DNA of 62,439 bases from Chara braunii. Taxonomy: Eukaryota > Streptophyta > Charophyceae > Charales > Characeae. A program made the position numbers and the translations under genes. Each line of letters begins with the position of its first letter. Within the stretch, counting starts at the first letter, position 1. The stretch is taken from positions 186,189 through 248,627 of the forward strand of contig BFEA01000840.1 of NCBI GenBank assembly GCA_003427395.1, read 5' to 3'. The notes under the pieces are model-generated. The model ran no database searches and was not told the DNA's origin. It saw only the letters and a list, made by a program, of their open reading frames with translations. Below, one piece after another: positions 30,382-40,439 of this stretch.

Positions 30382-30805
30382 TGTCGGGCGGCTGTCTATC
30401 AGCCGAAGGCTTTTTTTTTTTAAATGAAAAATATTTTCTTTTTTTTTTTGTTGTCTTTGCTTGGTTTTGACGTATGTGTGCATGAGGATATGGTATTTTC
30501 GGGCGTCTGGGTCTTCCTGGAGTAACGGTCAAAGCCTTGGTCGCAAGCGGGCTCCGACGAACCATGAAAGATTGAAGTTTCGGTGTCAGAATCTGAAAAT
30601 GCGAGGCGAGAGGCGTGCATCGGAGTGGGCCCTGGTCGGATCAAAAGCAGAGGATCAGTGAAGGCCCAAAACCGTTGTTATGAGGGACCGCCGGACTACC
30701 GCAGGTGCGCATGGCGGACTTTTTTTGGCACCTGGCCAGAGCTGCGGTATCGAAAAATCGAGTGAGACGCCGCGGCCTTGCCGTACAAAGCGGCCGGTAA
30801 AGTCG
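30382..30805 (+). repeat. 3' LTR, left part
   Basis: Matches 12082-12524 of the 5' LTR from TGTCGGGC to GGTAAAGTCG with small length changes; a roughly 25 bp piece of the 5' LTR copy near 12220 is missing. Identity stops at about 30806. Confidence 0.85.
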
Positions 30806-32308
30806 GGACGAGTCGGCCCGGACCTCGGTCGTCTTGCTTGGTGATATTATTATTATTTACTTAATTTTTATTAAGCAGGAATTAAGGATATTTTCTTTTG
30901 ATTGGTACGTTTGACGGAATCGAGCGCGCGTGCGGATAACGACCCCGACGACGACATCGGCCATAACGACGCGATTTCGTGCGGTAAGCGGGATGTCGTA
31001 GGATGGCGCGCGGGGCAATTATGGCATGGTATAAGCAAGCTGGGGCGGGCACTGGGAGCCGCGCAGCCGGTTTGTTGGCCCAAAGCGCCGTGCCACACTG
31101 TCTTGTATGGTACTCTGCGGGCGCTGGTCTCAGGCTTAGGCTTTGCCCTATAGGTTACGACATTGGACTGACACTACGAAGGTTCGGGGATCGAGGCCGG
31201 CGAGCGCCGATGCAGCGGCAGCGGAGCATCGAGGTGGGAGCGATGGTGTGAGGATACGTACCTGGTCTTGAAGGTGGTCCAGAAGGTCGAGCCGCGATTC
31301 TAAGTTGCACATCAGCTGAAAAGGATGACCTTTATGTATCTTTCTGCGTCCTAGTGGAAGGAGAGCAACTCTCCCTGTTACTGTGCGCATACGGCTGGAA
31401 TGCGGGGCATGTCTCCAGGTTATTACGAAAGAGCCCCTCTTATGGTGCCTCATGGTAAGCTGCGGCAGTAGGGTTGTCCGTGGGTGTCCCCCCCGACAAA
31501 CTGCAGCAGCTGGGAGGAGGCCTCGAGTGTGTGTAAGTCGTATCCTGGAGCCTGCGGCATAGTTAGGCTGTGCCTATGTGACAATGCGGTACATCACTAT
31601 GGGAGCGGTGATGCCTCGCTTTGATTGCTGATATCAGCAACTCATTACTTGCTGTTGGTCGGCCGTTGCTAGAGTTCTGTTGGATGTTGTCGTACGAACT
31701 TCTACTTTGTTGTTGGCTGTTGCCGTGGCCGTTGACCGTCGTCGTTGTATGCGGCTGCCGTGCCTAGTGATCATATTGCCCGTCGCGGCCGGTTACTGGT
31801 GACCGCTGCTGCTGTAGGGGGCAAGCCACTGTTTGACTGTTGCTGGCTACCGCATATGGCTGTTGGCGGCTGCATACTGCGGATGGCTGTTGATCAGCAC
31901 TGAGTACTGCGGCTACGTCTAAAGGCTATTTTTGGGCTGTTGTGGGGCTATCGTTGGACTGCAAGAGGAGTTGTTGTTGCGGCATGATAGCATGGTGGCA
32001 AATGGAGTTAATGCTGCAAATTAGGAAGATTGTCAGGGGCTTAGATTCGGTGGTTGACTTCAGCAGTTTGACTACGGGCTTGAATCAAGCTGTTAGTTGG
32101 TCATCATTGCGGGGCCCTCAAGAGCATCCAAGTTACAAGGCCCTCTCCAGTTAGGTTGAGAGCACCCCTCTTGTATATGAGAGTCTCTAACCTTGTTCTT
32201 CTATCCTTCTAAGTCTCAGTCTAGTCCTTGGTTACGAGAGGAAGGCGGCAGGCGGGATTGCAACGCGTAGGTCCGCGTCAAGACTCTGTGGGGAGTCCAC
32301 CCACCGAT
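30806..32308. other. Foreign sequence inside the 3' LTR, left part, unidentified
   Basis: Not present in the 5' LTR, which has a different 287 bp (12525-12810) at this point. It begins with an AT-rich stretch (30841-30895), then GC-rich sequence, then a GTTG/GCTG-rich low-complexity run (31620-31990). TTGTATATGAGAG near 32171 looks like a TATA-type promoter just upstream of the structured repeat. No coding frame is convincing. Confidence 0.45.
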
Positions 32309-32361
32309 TGTGGGAGCTCTGCCAGGACTCAGGAGGAGTTCTGGAGGCAGGGAATCGTTAG

Positions 32362-32471
32362 GTAAACCACTTCCATCTGTACAGCCTACTACCACCCATG
32401 TTTGTTTATCCCTATGCAGTATGACTGTTGTACGCATGAGGTTGTCCCTATGGTTTTTGTTTTCTCTTCAG
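32362..32471 (+). other. Possible intron near the left end of structured repeat copy 2
   Basis: After the terminal stem-loop, GTTAG/GTAAACC resembles a donor, and TTTTTGTTTTCTCTTCAG/G at 32471 is a strong pyrimidine-tract acceptor. Copy 1 has a T-rich TTTTCTTGTTTTCTTCATGAG at the matching place. If real, it would mean the repeat is transcribed and spliced. Confidence 0.3.
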
Positions 32472-32613
32472 GACCCAATCAGACTGAATGGAAGGAACGT
32501 GTGAGAGTGAAGCCTAAGTTTCTTTTTTGTTTTGGTTGAAAGCAGACAAAGGGATAAACTGGGGGAAGGTGGGAGAAAGGCAGTTTTGCAGGCGTTTGGA
32601 AGGGTCAACCAAA

Positions 32614-33298
32614 GCCTAAGCATTGTTTCTACTGTGAATGGCTCAGGGCTATGTTTATTCGGCTGTTTTCTGAACGACCAGGCATTGTTTCTACTGTGAA
32701 TGGCCTGGTTGCTATGTTTATCTAGTTGTTTTCTGGAGGACCAGGCATTGTTTCTACTGTGAATGGTCTGTTTACTCTAGTTAACTCTGAGAATTTGCCT
32801 GATTGAAGGGGTTTAAATTCTTGTTTATTCTGAGGGAGGATTATTGGTCTAAGGCTAAGCATTCTTTCCATGGTGAATGGTTTAGCCTGAAAACCACGCA
32901 CATAAATTAAACTGAGTATAAAGGAAAGTACTTTATGTATATTTATATGTGAACTGGCAGCTGGGCATTGTTTCTACCGTTAATGGTTCAGCGTTAAGCC
33001 ATATCATTAAGAAGAGAAAAGAGAAAACATAAAGTATAAATGGAAATAGTTTGGGCAAGCCGAACATTGTTTCTACTGTGAATGGTTCAGTCCCCTGCCC
33101 ATATTCACCTTTTTTTTTGAAAACAAAGTCAGAAAAATACTAAATTTTTGGATATTAAACAGCTCAGGGCGACTAGGCATTGTTTCCAAGGCAAATGGCC
33201 TAATCAGCTACCCAAAAGAAGAAAGAAGTAGTTGTGCAACCTGTTCGTGTATATCATAAAGACAAGTTGGGCATTGTTTCCATGGCGAATGGTCCAGC
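32614..33298 (+). repeat. Hairpin array 2: eight covarying stem-loops
   Basis: Units start near 32614, 32678, 32741, 32855, 32959, 33060, 33172 and 33265. Each has CATT facing AATG with an extra G after AATG, a loop like GTTTCTACTGTG or GTTTCCATGGCG, and an outer stem that changes but stays mostly paired: CCAGG/CCTGG, GGCTAAG/TTTAGCC, AGCTGGG/TTCAGC, AGTTGGG/TCCAGCT. Compensatory and G-T changes across units argue for selection on structure. Spacers between units are unrelated in length and sequence. Confidence 0.75.
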
Positions 33299-33559
33299 TC
33301 TACGTCTTTTGTAAGATGGGTATAAGGATTCAAGGACTTGAAGATTCATGAACTTGGGATGGTGATAGTACTTACATTCGTGGTTTGGTTTGCATGTGAC
33401 TGAATGAGATGGCTAGTTTGTTTGGGTTTCAGTATTATAGATAGTTCTTTTAGTTGCTCGCCACGTGCTAGAGTCATAGGAGTTAGTGTCAATTCCTGCA
33501 TTTTCTGTAATAATTTTTCTTTGCTTAGGTCAATTCCTGCATTTTTTAGATCTTTTCTT

Positions 33560-34262
33560 ATACTTGGCCTTGTATAAATCTTGACAAGCTACTTCTCCTA
33601 CGGGAAGCGCTGCCGAAATTTCTACAAATCCAAGGAGTTGGTCAACTTTTGACTTGTCAGAATTCAACTTCTCTTTTCCATATATCTGGCTTAGTAGGAA
33701 TCTAGAAAGTCTCATTTTCTAAAGGGAGTGCTGCCGAAATTTTTACTAATTCAGGGAGTTAGACAAAATTGGACTTTGAGAAGTCAAAGTTATTCTCAAG
33801 TTCTGAACTTAGCCTTGTATAAATTTTGGAATAACACTTTTCTAGAGGGAGTGCTGCAGAAATTTCTACGAAATTAAGGAGTTAGTTAAATTCTATCTAA
33901 ATTTGAGCTCGAGCTGTTGTTCGAGTTCATATCTGACTTAGTATAAATCTGGAAATCCTCTCTTTCTAAAGGGAGTGCTGCCCAAATTTCTATTGATTCA
34001 GGGAGTTGGACAGAATTTGACTTTCCAGAGTTAGAGATTATTTCTGCCTTCATATCTGACTTAGTGTAAATCTGGAAAGCCTCCCTTTCTAAAGGGAGTG
34101 CGGACCAAATTTATGCTATTTCATGAAGTTAGACATAGTTTGACTTTTCAGAGTTAGATATTACTTCTGCTTTCATATATGGACTTATATAAATTCTGGA
34201 GAGGCACTTCTCCTACGAGAAGCGCTGCCGAAATTTTCCTAGTGTAGAGGAGATAGATTATA
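33560..34262 (+). repeat. Hairpin array 3: six units of about 122 bp
   Basis: Units share an outer stem (TAAATCTGG facing CCAAATTTA and variants), an inner stem that varies as CTTCTC/GGGAAG, CTCCCTTT/AAAGGGAG, CTCTCTTT/AAAGGGAG and CTTCTC/GAGAAG, and conserved GCTGCCGAAATTT after it. They repeat at 33560, 33679, 33800, 33926, 34050 and 34172. The two inner-stem sequence types both pair well, which is compensatory change. Between hairpins a GGAGTTAGACA-type segment is also conserved. Confidence 0.75.
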
Positions 34263-34522
34263 TTTTGACAGGTGGCGATTCAGGCGATCCACCCTGAATA
34301 GAGGAGATTCTGCAGTTGGTCTACCTTTGGCTTAAGCACTGGCTTAGATATAGACTTAGGTTTAGCTTATAGGGAGATTTAGAGTGAGGATGTATTATGG
34401 AGTTGTATTCTCCATACACTTATGATCTTAGCTTGGGGATTGGTCTGTCGTGTGTTACAGGTCTTTTTGATCGATTTGATTCAGGACTTGGACTAGTTTC
34501 AGCTTGATCCTACAAGGATTTT

Positions 34523-34541
34523 CTGTTATCGCTGATAACAG
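34523..34541 (+). ncRNA. CTGTTATC/GATAACAG hairpin of the structured repeat, copy 2
   Basis: An 8 bp perfect stem with a GCT loop, followed by GGTTGGTTGCCGATT. It is the counterpart of 2738-2757; the stem is identical and the loop differs in length and sequence. Confidence 0.6.
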
Positions 34542-35689
34542 GTTGGTTGCCGATTCGTCGGTCTACGACTCAATTTCAACCCACCCTCCACACTCGACCT
34601 AAAAGGCTTTAGCCCTCGTGATTTCGTTGTTTCATTAAGGCTTCACCCTGACTTTTATTGAATGGCCATTTAACAAAGGTACTGAGTATTTTAATTAAGG
34701 TTGGTTGGCCAGAAGGTTTGGGGCTTGCATGACTAAAACGAGGGGTATGAGTGTCGAAGGTGGTTGGGGTTGACTCCGTGTAGCGCGTGGGCTATTGATT
34801 TGACTCATTGATGTGATTGCAAATATGGTTGTGGTTCGGACTCAGGGTGTGATTGCCTGCGATTTCATACATATATGGCTGAGAGGAGCCTCACTGTGAC
34901 TGTGAGAACTGATCGTCCTATATAGTTAACCCTTATATTTCTATAAGTGGCTCGGGTATGTGCGCGAATTACAGTGATCGTGCGCAAGGGTTAACCAGAT
35001 TTGGGCTTGAGTGAGAAGGAAGACCCTCTGTTACTCTCTGCTCTTTGGAGTTTTTATAGTTGGACGTTATAGTCTGTGGCAGCCGTCAAAGTTAAACCCC
35101 TTGATGTTCGACCGCCACGACAGCTTAAAGCTGTCTACTCAACCCCTCTGCACAGGGTGCAGAAGAGGGTGTGGTCTTCAACCTCGCATGGCGGTTGTCC
35201 AGCGTCGAGATATTAACCCTCAAAGCGCGTGTCAGCCGACACTTGAGTGTCGAACGAGACCCTTGCGATTAACAGGGACCGAGTGAGTATGGGTACCACA
35301 TAGTACGCCTTCATTGCGACTGCTTGCGCACATTTGCATCGCGAGTCGATATGAGTTAGCCTTGCGTCCGCACGGTCTTATACTGAGTCTCGCGCGCGAC
35401 GCCTATTCGATTTCCGCATTGGAAAGTTATGGGTTGGCTACTGAGGGGCTAGGAGCGTTGTCGCGTTGTTTGTGTTGTGTCGTTTCGTGCATCTGTGTGT
35501 GTTGTTGTCTTGTGGTTGTTAGAGTGGTGTGCGCGTGGTGTGTGAGATACGTCCTAGTCGACCGACGACGAGCCGCGCTTGGGACTTCAGCCCCCTAAGA
35601 TGTCGGTTCGCGTGCGGGTCCGATAGGCATATTACCGCGCGTACCCCCTATGCTACAGCGAACGAGAAAACGCCCTCGGCTGGTCCACC

Positions 35690-35978
35690 TCTGCGATTGA
35701 AACTGATTAGCTTTCGTACTGTGGACTGGTAGCTCGGCGGGGATACGCCCACCGAAGGGAGGTGACAACTCCTGTAAGGTGTAGGTAAGTCGTGCCTCGC
35801 GTAGGTCCTATCCTGTCGTAGGGGCTCGCGAGAGGTATGGCTGGCGCACTCGGCCAGAGCGGCTTAAGGAAGCTCCACATGTATTATCTGCGACGAAGGA
35901 TTTAAATCAACTCCTGCGTGACGCGGCCGGGAGGGTCCCGCGCTGCCCTGGTGCGGTGCCGGACCGATGCGCTCGACA
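35690..35978 (+). ncRNA. Right-terminal structured domain, copy 2
   Basis: Counterpart of 3480-3719. GGGAG/CTCC around the loop GTGACAA and a longer hairpin TGCCTC...GAGGTA keep the pairing of copy 1 with different bases. The end GCTCGACA abuts 3' LTR sequence. Confidence 0.6.
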
Positions 35979-37155
35979 CCGGCCACCTACGACAGATGAG
36001 ACAGGCGAAGGAAGTGAACTGAAAGGAAGTGGGGCGGGGATGGCCTGTGGACCGACCAGAAGGTATGATAAGGCGGGGGGAGAAACTGTGGGGCCGGACG
36101 AGCCGTAGCCTCAACCATCCAACTGAAGGATGGAGAAAGAAAAGAAAAAGCCTTGGCTTGAGCTTGGTTCCGTACGTATCGGGCCGAGACTTCGGTATGA
36201 GGGAGGCGGAGAGGCGAAAACCGGGAAGGCAACCCAGACAGCTGGAAAAGAAGAGGCGGGTGTTCAGTTATTAATAACTGAAAAAGGGGAAGATCCGAGA
36301 AGGGTGGGATTGAATGAGGGGATTGGTCGAAGGGGAAGAAGAAAGGAATCGAGCATGAACGCGAGAAGCGATGCCGATCGCAAGCAGATCGGCGGCAACT
36401 CAAAAATTTGAGCTAGCTCAGCGGGGGCTGGTACGGACTTAACGGACTATGATCAGGAGAGCAAGGAGGACCTGGGGAAGAATAGGACAGGGAAAATACG
36501 AGCAGTGGTCCAGCTGGGCGAAGCAAGCACGAAAAGACTGGTCGATACAGAGGAAGGGGGAATCCGGGGGAGGAAAGGGGATCGTCCGGGAGACACGGGG
36601 AGGGGACTTCACGAAAGGAGCGGACAAATGGAAATTTTGCGAGAGCATAGAAAATTTTGGCAAAAAAACCATGTGCGAGGGCTGGCCAACGAAGAGAAAA
36701 CAAGGGAAGGAGGACCCGATGATCGCGAAGGTGGGAAAAAAAAAATGCTTTCTTGGAGGAAAGAAGAAGGGAGGTGAGGGGCAAGGATTCCGGGGTAATA
36801 CGACCGAGGCGAGGGATTGGAGAGAAGAAAGAAGCGAAGGATCTAAGGCGTGGGTAGGTCTAGCGGGCGCAAGAAACGAAAATTTCGAACTGGCCGCCAA
36901 AAATGGAGGTGGACAGGGTAGAGAGCAACGGGCTCGGCCGGACAAAGGGGTATAAGAGAAGAGTAGACGAGAAGAGCGGGGGGGAGTACATAGTCTGGCG
37001 CACGGGGCTTTAGTTGGAACGAGTGGAATCTCTGTGCACGTTGTCGCAAAGGCACGATCGACCGAGACAGGGTTAGCGAGCACAGAGTCTTCGTGCGCGC
37101 ACGGGGCATACGTCGGCGGGAGGATCCAGGCGCCCGACAGATCACCGCCTGAACT

Positions 37156-37249
<94 letters not shown>

Positions 37250-39628
37250 NNNNNNNNNNNNNNNNNNNNNNNNNNNNNNNNNNNNNNNNNNNNNNNNNNN
37301 NNNNNNNNNNNNNNNNNNNNNNNNNNNNNNNNNNNNNNNNNNNNNNNNNNNNNNNNNNAGAGAGAGAGAGAGAGAGAGAGAGAGGGTGAGGGAGAGTGAG
37401 AGGGAAGGAGGAGAGAGAGAGGCCATGTCCGGTGAGGAAGAGAACGGGGGCGCGCGGAATACGCGTACCAACCGAGTAACTGCCTGGACATTGGCGGTGG
37501 AGGGGTGACCGGGATTGAGCTCGGGGGCATGCGAGCACGTCCACGCACGTGTTCGGGCACGTCAAAGTCATGTGGAGGAGACTCTAGATCGGGAGAATGG
37601 GAGAGGAAGAGGGTGAGAGAGCACTCGAGAGAGAGAAGAGGGGCTGGGCTAGCACAGGAAGAGTACCGCTCACGTACGCAGTAGCGTTTGGAGCAGTTGT
37701 CGAGACTCGGAGGTCTTCGGGGCCCAGAGAGCTCTGCACACACAAGCGGTCGCTCTCAAAGCGGTTCCCGGGGAAGTTCGGAACAGGGAGGCACTTGGTT
37801 TTCCACGCGTGAGAAGAGGTGCGACGAAGGTCAGGGAGGTGCGCGCACGGTCTTCCGCGCGTGAGAGGACCGGCGTCGAAGAACAGGGAGGTACGAGTAC
37901 GGTCTTCCGCGTTTGAGAGCAGCTACGACGAAGAAGGGGGGGCTTGAGCAGGAGAGGGGCACGGTTCCTAAGCGAGAAGGCTAGCAGACGGGCGTCAGGA
38001 CGACACGAAGAAAGACAAAAAGGTAGTGAGAGGGGAGCAGGGGCCGGCGGGGGACGAATGATCGACGCGTCCAATACTGGCGAGCAAACTCGCCATTGCT
38101 CGCTGGACAAGGTGGCAGAGGAGGAGACCGGGAGGAGCAGTGCTCCCGATGGAGCGTGAAGAAAAGCGGAGGTAGAGCGGTCCGGAGGTCCGCAGGCAGG
38201 TCCTGGAGAGAGAAGGTCGGTCGGCCTCGCACGCTTGAAAGAGCCCGGGGTATTTGCAGTCGGGGCAAGCTCGAGATCCACGTGCTGATGTCATAAGAGC
38301 GCTTCTGCACTCCGATCATTTGCGTGGCTCAGACGAACTTGTACCAGCGGCCGGTCCGCTTGAGGAAGGGCTGCTCGCATGTGTGAGCTCCTTTCGTTAG
38401 ACCTTTGAGGACGGGCGCTAATGCTCGAGCTGATGCGCACGTGTCAGGCATGCCTTCAGGGCGGCGCGCCCAAGTGGAACAGCTACCATTGTATACGGGT
38501 GTGGCGGGTTGTCAAGTCGGTCTGTCAGAAAACGCCGGCGGGTCTGACGGTTGGTCGGTCCGAGATCCGATCGTTGCGAGAGAACCAACGAGTTCGGGGG
38601 CGGTACGGGCGGAGGCCGCGCCCACACGTGATAGAGAGAGGGGAAGAGGAAGAGGAAGAAGATAGGGAGGGGGACCGAGAAGAAAAAGAGAGAAGAAGAC
38701 AGAGAGAGAGAGAGAAAAAGTAAAGGGGGGGGGGTTAGAGTGAAGGAGTCTTAGGGCGGTTTCCGGTCAGACTCGTGTCTTTTCTACGGATGACTACGTT
38801 ACTTAGAGAGAGAGGGAGAGGAGGAGAGAGGCCGTGAGAGTGAAAGAAGAGCGGGCGCTCGGGTCCTGTCGAATCGGCCCCCTAGGGCTATCTGGCTGGG
38901 CTGCAGAAAGTTCGGTTCCTTTCCTATCGACTCGGTCCCGACTCAACACCGAGACCCATACTCAGGTAAGAAGAGCTAGCGGTGCGTGGCCGAGCCCCCA
39001 GGACTCGTAGGCTTCGGCCCTGCGGAGGCTGGATCGGAAGTCAGGGGCCGAAGGACCATTGGGGAAGCAGCGTGGAGGGTCGTCTGGACGTGGACAGTGT
39101 GTCCTCTCCTCATGAACAAGCCCTGGGGCAGCTGGCCTCGGCCTCCCGTGGGAAGAGCAGCGTTTGGGTTCGGTTTTTGGGGGCAATATCGGTACGGAAA
39201 GAGAAGTCTTTATTCGTCGCTCTCGTCCGTGTCCTTTCGCATCAGTTCTGAAGAAGTGTGCAAAAGGGTCGCTTAGTTCTGTTCGATCCGATTCTGTTTT
39301 TGCAAAAAGGTCCTTTCTTGGTCCAAGTATGTCTTTTCGGGTATGCCTTCGGAGGCCGCAGATTGACAGGTCCTAGTTTGCTCTCTGCAAAATACATTTC
39401 TGAAAAATATTTCAGGGGCTTGCCTGACCTAACTTTCCAGGTCGAATACTCTGATCTGTTAGACAGGCTCACTGAGGGCCTCGCCTGACAAGACCTGTAT
39501 GTGGGAAATCCCTCAAGGGCGGAGCAAATCCAACGCGTACCTTAAGAAATCTCGAGAGCCAAGGGGGGACTTGACCCGGCAGGGGCCCCTTCAAGCGACA
39601 GGTTGGACGAGGGCCTGACCAACCGACA
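35979..39628 (+). repeat. 3' LTR, right part
   Basis: Matches 12811-16426 almost base for base, including the GA array, the CAGGTAAGAA donor-like site near 38964 and the CGACA end. Small indels and point changes separate the two LTRs, so the insertion is not very recent. The terminal flank ACGT at 39629-39632 matches the bases before the 5' LTR. Confidence 0.85.
37155..37385. repeat. (GA)n microsatellite in the 3' LTR, with assembly gap
   Basis: GA array interrupted by an N-run at 37250-37358, at the position equivalent to 13989-14202 in the 5' LTR. Length unresolved. Confidence 0.95.
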
Positions 39629-40439
39629 ACGTGGCCGATCCAGTGTGACACTGAGTGGCAGCGGCCTGACAGGTTCATTACGAATTTCTGGGTTGACAAA
39701 CCGGAGAAGCGTGAGAGTAGAAACAACGGGAGAGGAAGGAGCGTTAATTCGATTGCGCTAATTCGCTTTGCGCTAAGCTCCACTTCGGCGGCGCTTAGTG
39801 CTAAGGGTGATTAGGGTTCCAGAATTAGCCGGTGTGGCGACAAGAGTGACGGTTGACTGGATATCTTCCCGCCGATCAGAGAAGAGAGGTAGAAGACGAG
39901 GTCTTCTAGCCATCTCGAAATGGAGATAGTAGGATGGGAAAGGGCGCAGGGTCGGAAAGAGGAATGTCGAAGAGAAAGGGGACACAGGCAGACACGGGTA
40001 GCGTCACTTTTGTCACCTCGTCAAGCAGGCAGTTGGTCATCCCTGCCAACGGAGTGTGCGAGATACTCTGCTTTCGAAGGCAACCCAGAGTAGCCAGGAT
40101 TCTGCAAAGGTAATAATTCTCACAGCTCATAGGGTTGACCTAACAAGTTGAGTTTTCCTATTTACTTGAGGCTATATCCGACTAGTGTGCGTATGATACG
40201 ATATAGTATAAACTAACTTCTAACATTTTTTTCTCTTTCCTTTTTTATACTCAAATGAGTGTCGGGTGGTTTCACGTGACTTTAAGTTGTTGTCCCGTAA
40301 TAATTATTTCCCTGTCCTTCTTCTGGCTAGGGTATTTAACCACAATGATGGTTGCATCGACATCAAAACTAGGCCCTACATTCTAGGGCCAACCGGAATA
40401 CCAATCGGAGAGAGAACGGATTAGGAAAATTAAAGAACA
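39629..40439 (+). other. Gypsy right flank and likely LINE-2 5' region
   Basis: No coding frame. A short inverted repeat with GCGCTAA and TTAGTGC lies near 39765-39805. AAATGGAGA at about 39918 resembles the sequence after the LINE-2 A-tail (AAATGGAGA at 48030), so the LINE-2 5' end might be near 39927; this is weak because the match is short and A-rich. Confidence 0.35.

Larger units (their letters stand above)
32309..35978 (+). repeat. Structured non-coding repeat, copy 2 (about 3.7 kb)
   Basis: Diverged homologue of 874-3719: TGTGGGAGCTCTGCC at the left, CTGTTATC/GATAACAG hairpin at 34523, TTTGGGG-rich middle-right part, GTGACAA-loop domain and CGACA at the right. Where copy 1 has hairpin array 1, this copy has two quite different arrays (32614-33298 and 33560-34262). 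It sits in the 3' LTR of the Gypsy element; the LTR resumes immediately after CGACA. The flanks CCGAT and CCGGC match only at three of five bases. Confidence 0.65.
12082..39628 (+). mobile_element. Giant Ty3/Gypsy LTR retrotransposon with nested sequence in its 3' LTR
   Basis: Two direct repeats beginning TGTCGGGC and ending CGACA bound the element, and ACGT (AACGT if one terminal base is shared) flanks both sides (12077-12081 and 39628-39632), giving a 4-5 bp target duplication. Internal order is PBS, leader with a possible intron, tandem extra ORFs, gag, protease, RT, RNase H, integrase. RT-RNaseH-integrase order and the GPY motif define Ty3/Gypsy. Without the 5.2 kb interruption of the 3' LTR the unit is about 22.4 kb, with an internal region of about 14 kb. 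Coding regions carry stops and frameshifts, so it is dead or relies on helpers. Confidence 0.85.

Noticed and set aside
29602-30483. 293-codon minus-strand frame over the integrase tail
   Set aside because: Shadow of the basic Lys/Arg tail coding sequence on the opposite strand.
36439-37743. 434-codon minus-strand frame in the 3' LTR
   Set aside because: Same low-complexity CT-repeat artefact as in the 5' LTR, passing through the N-run at 37250-37358.
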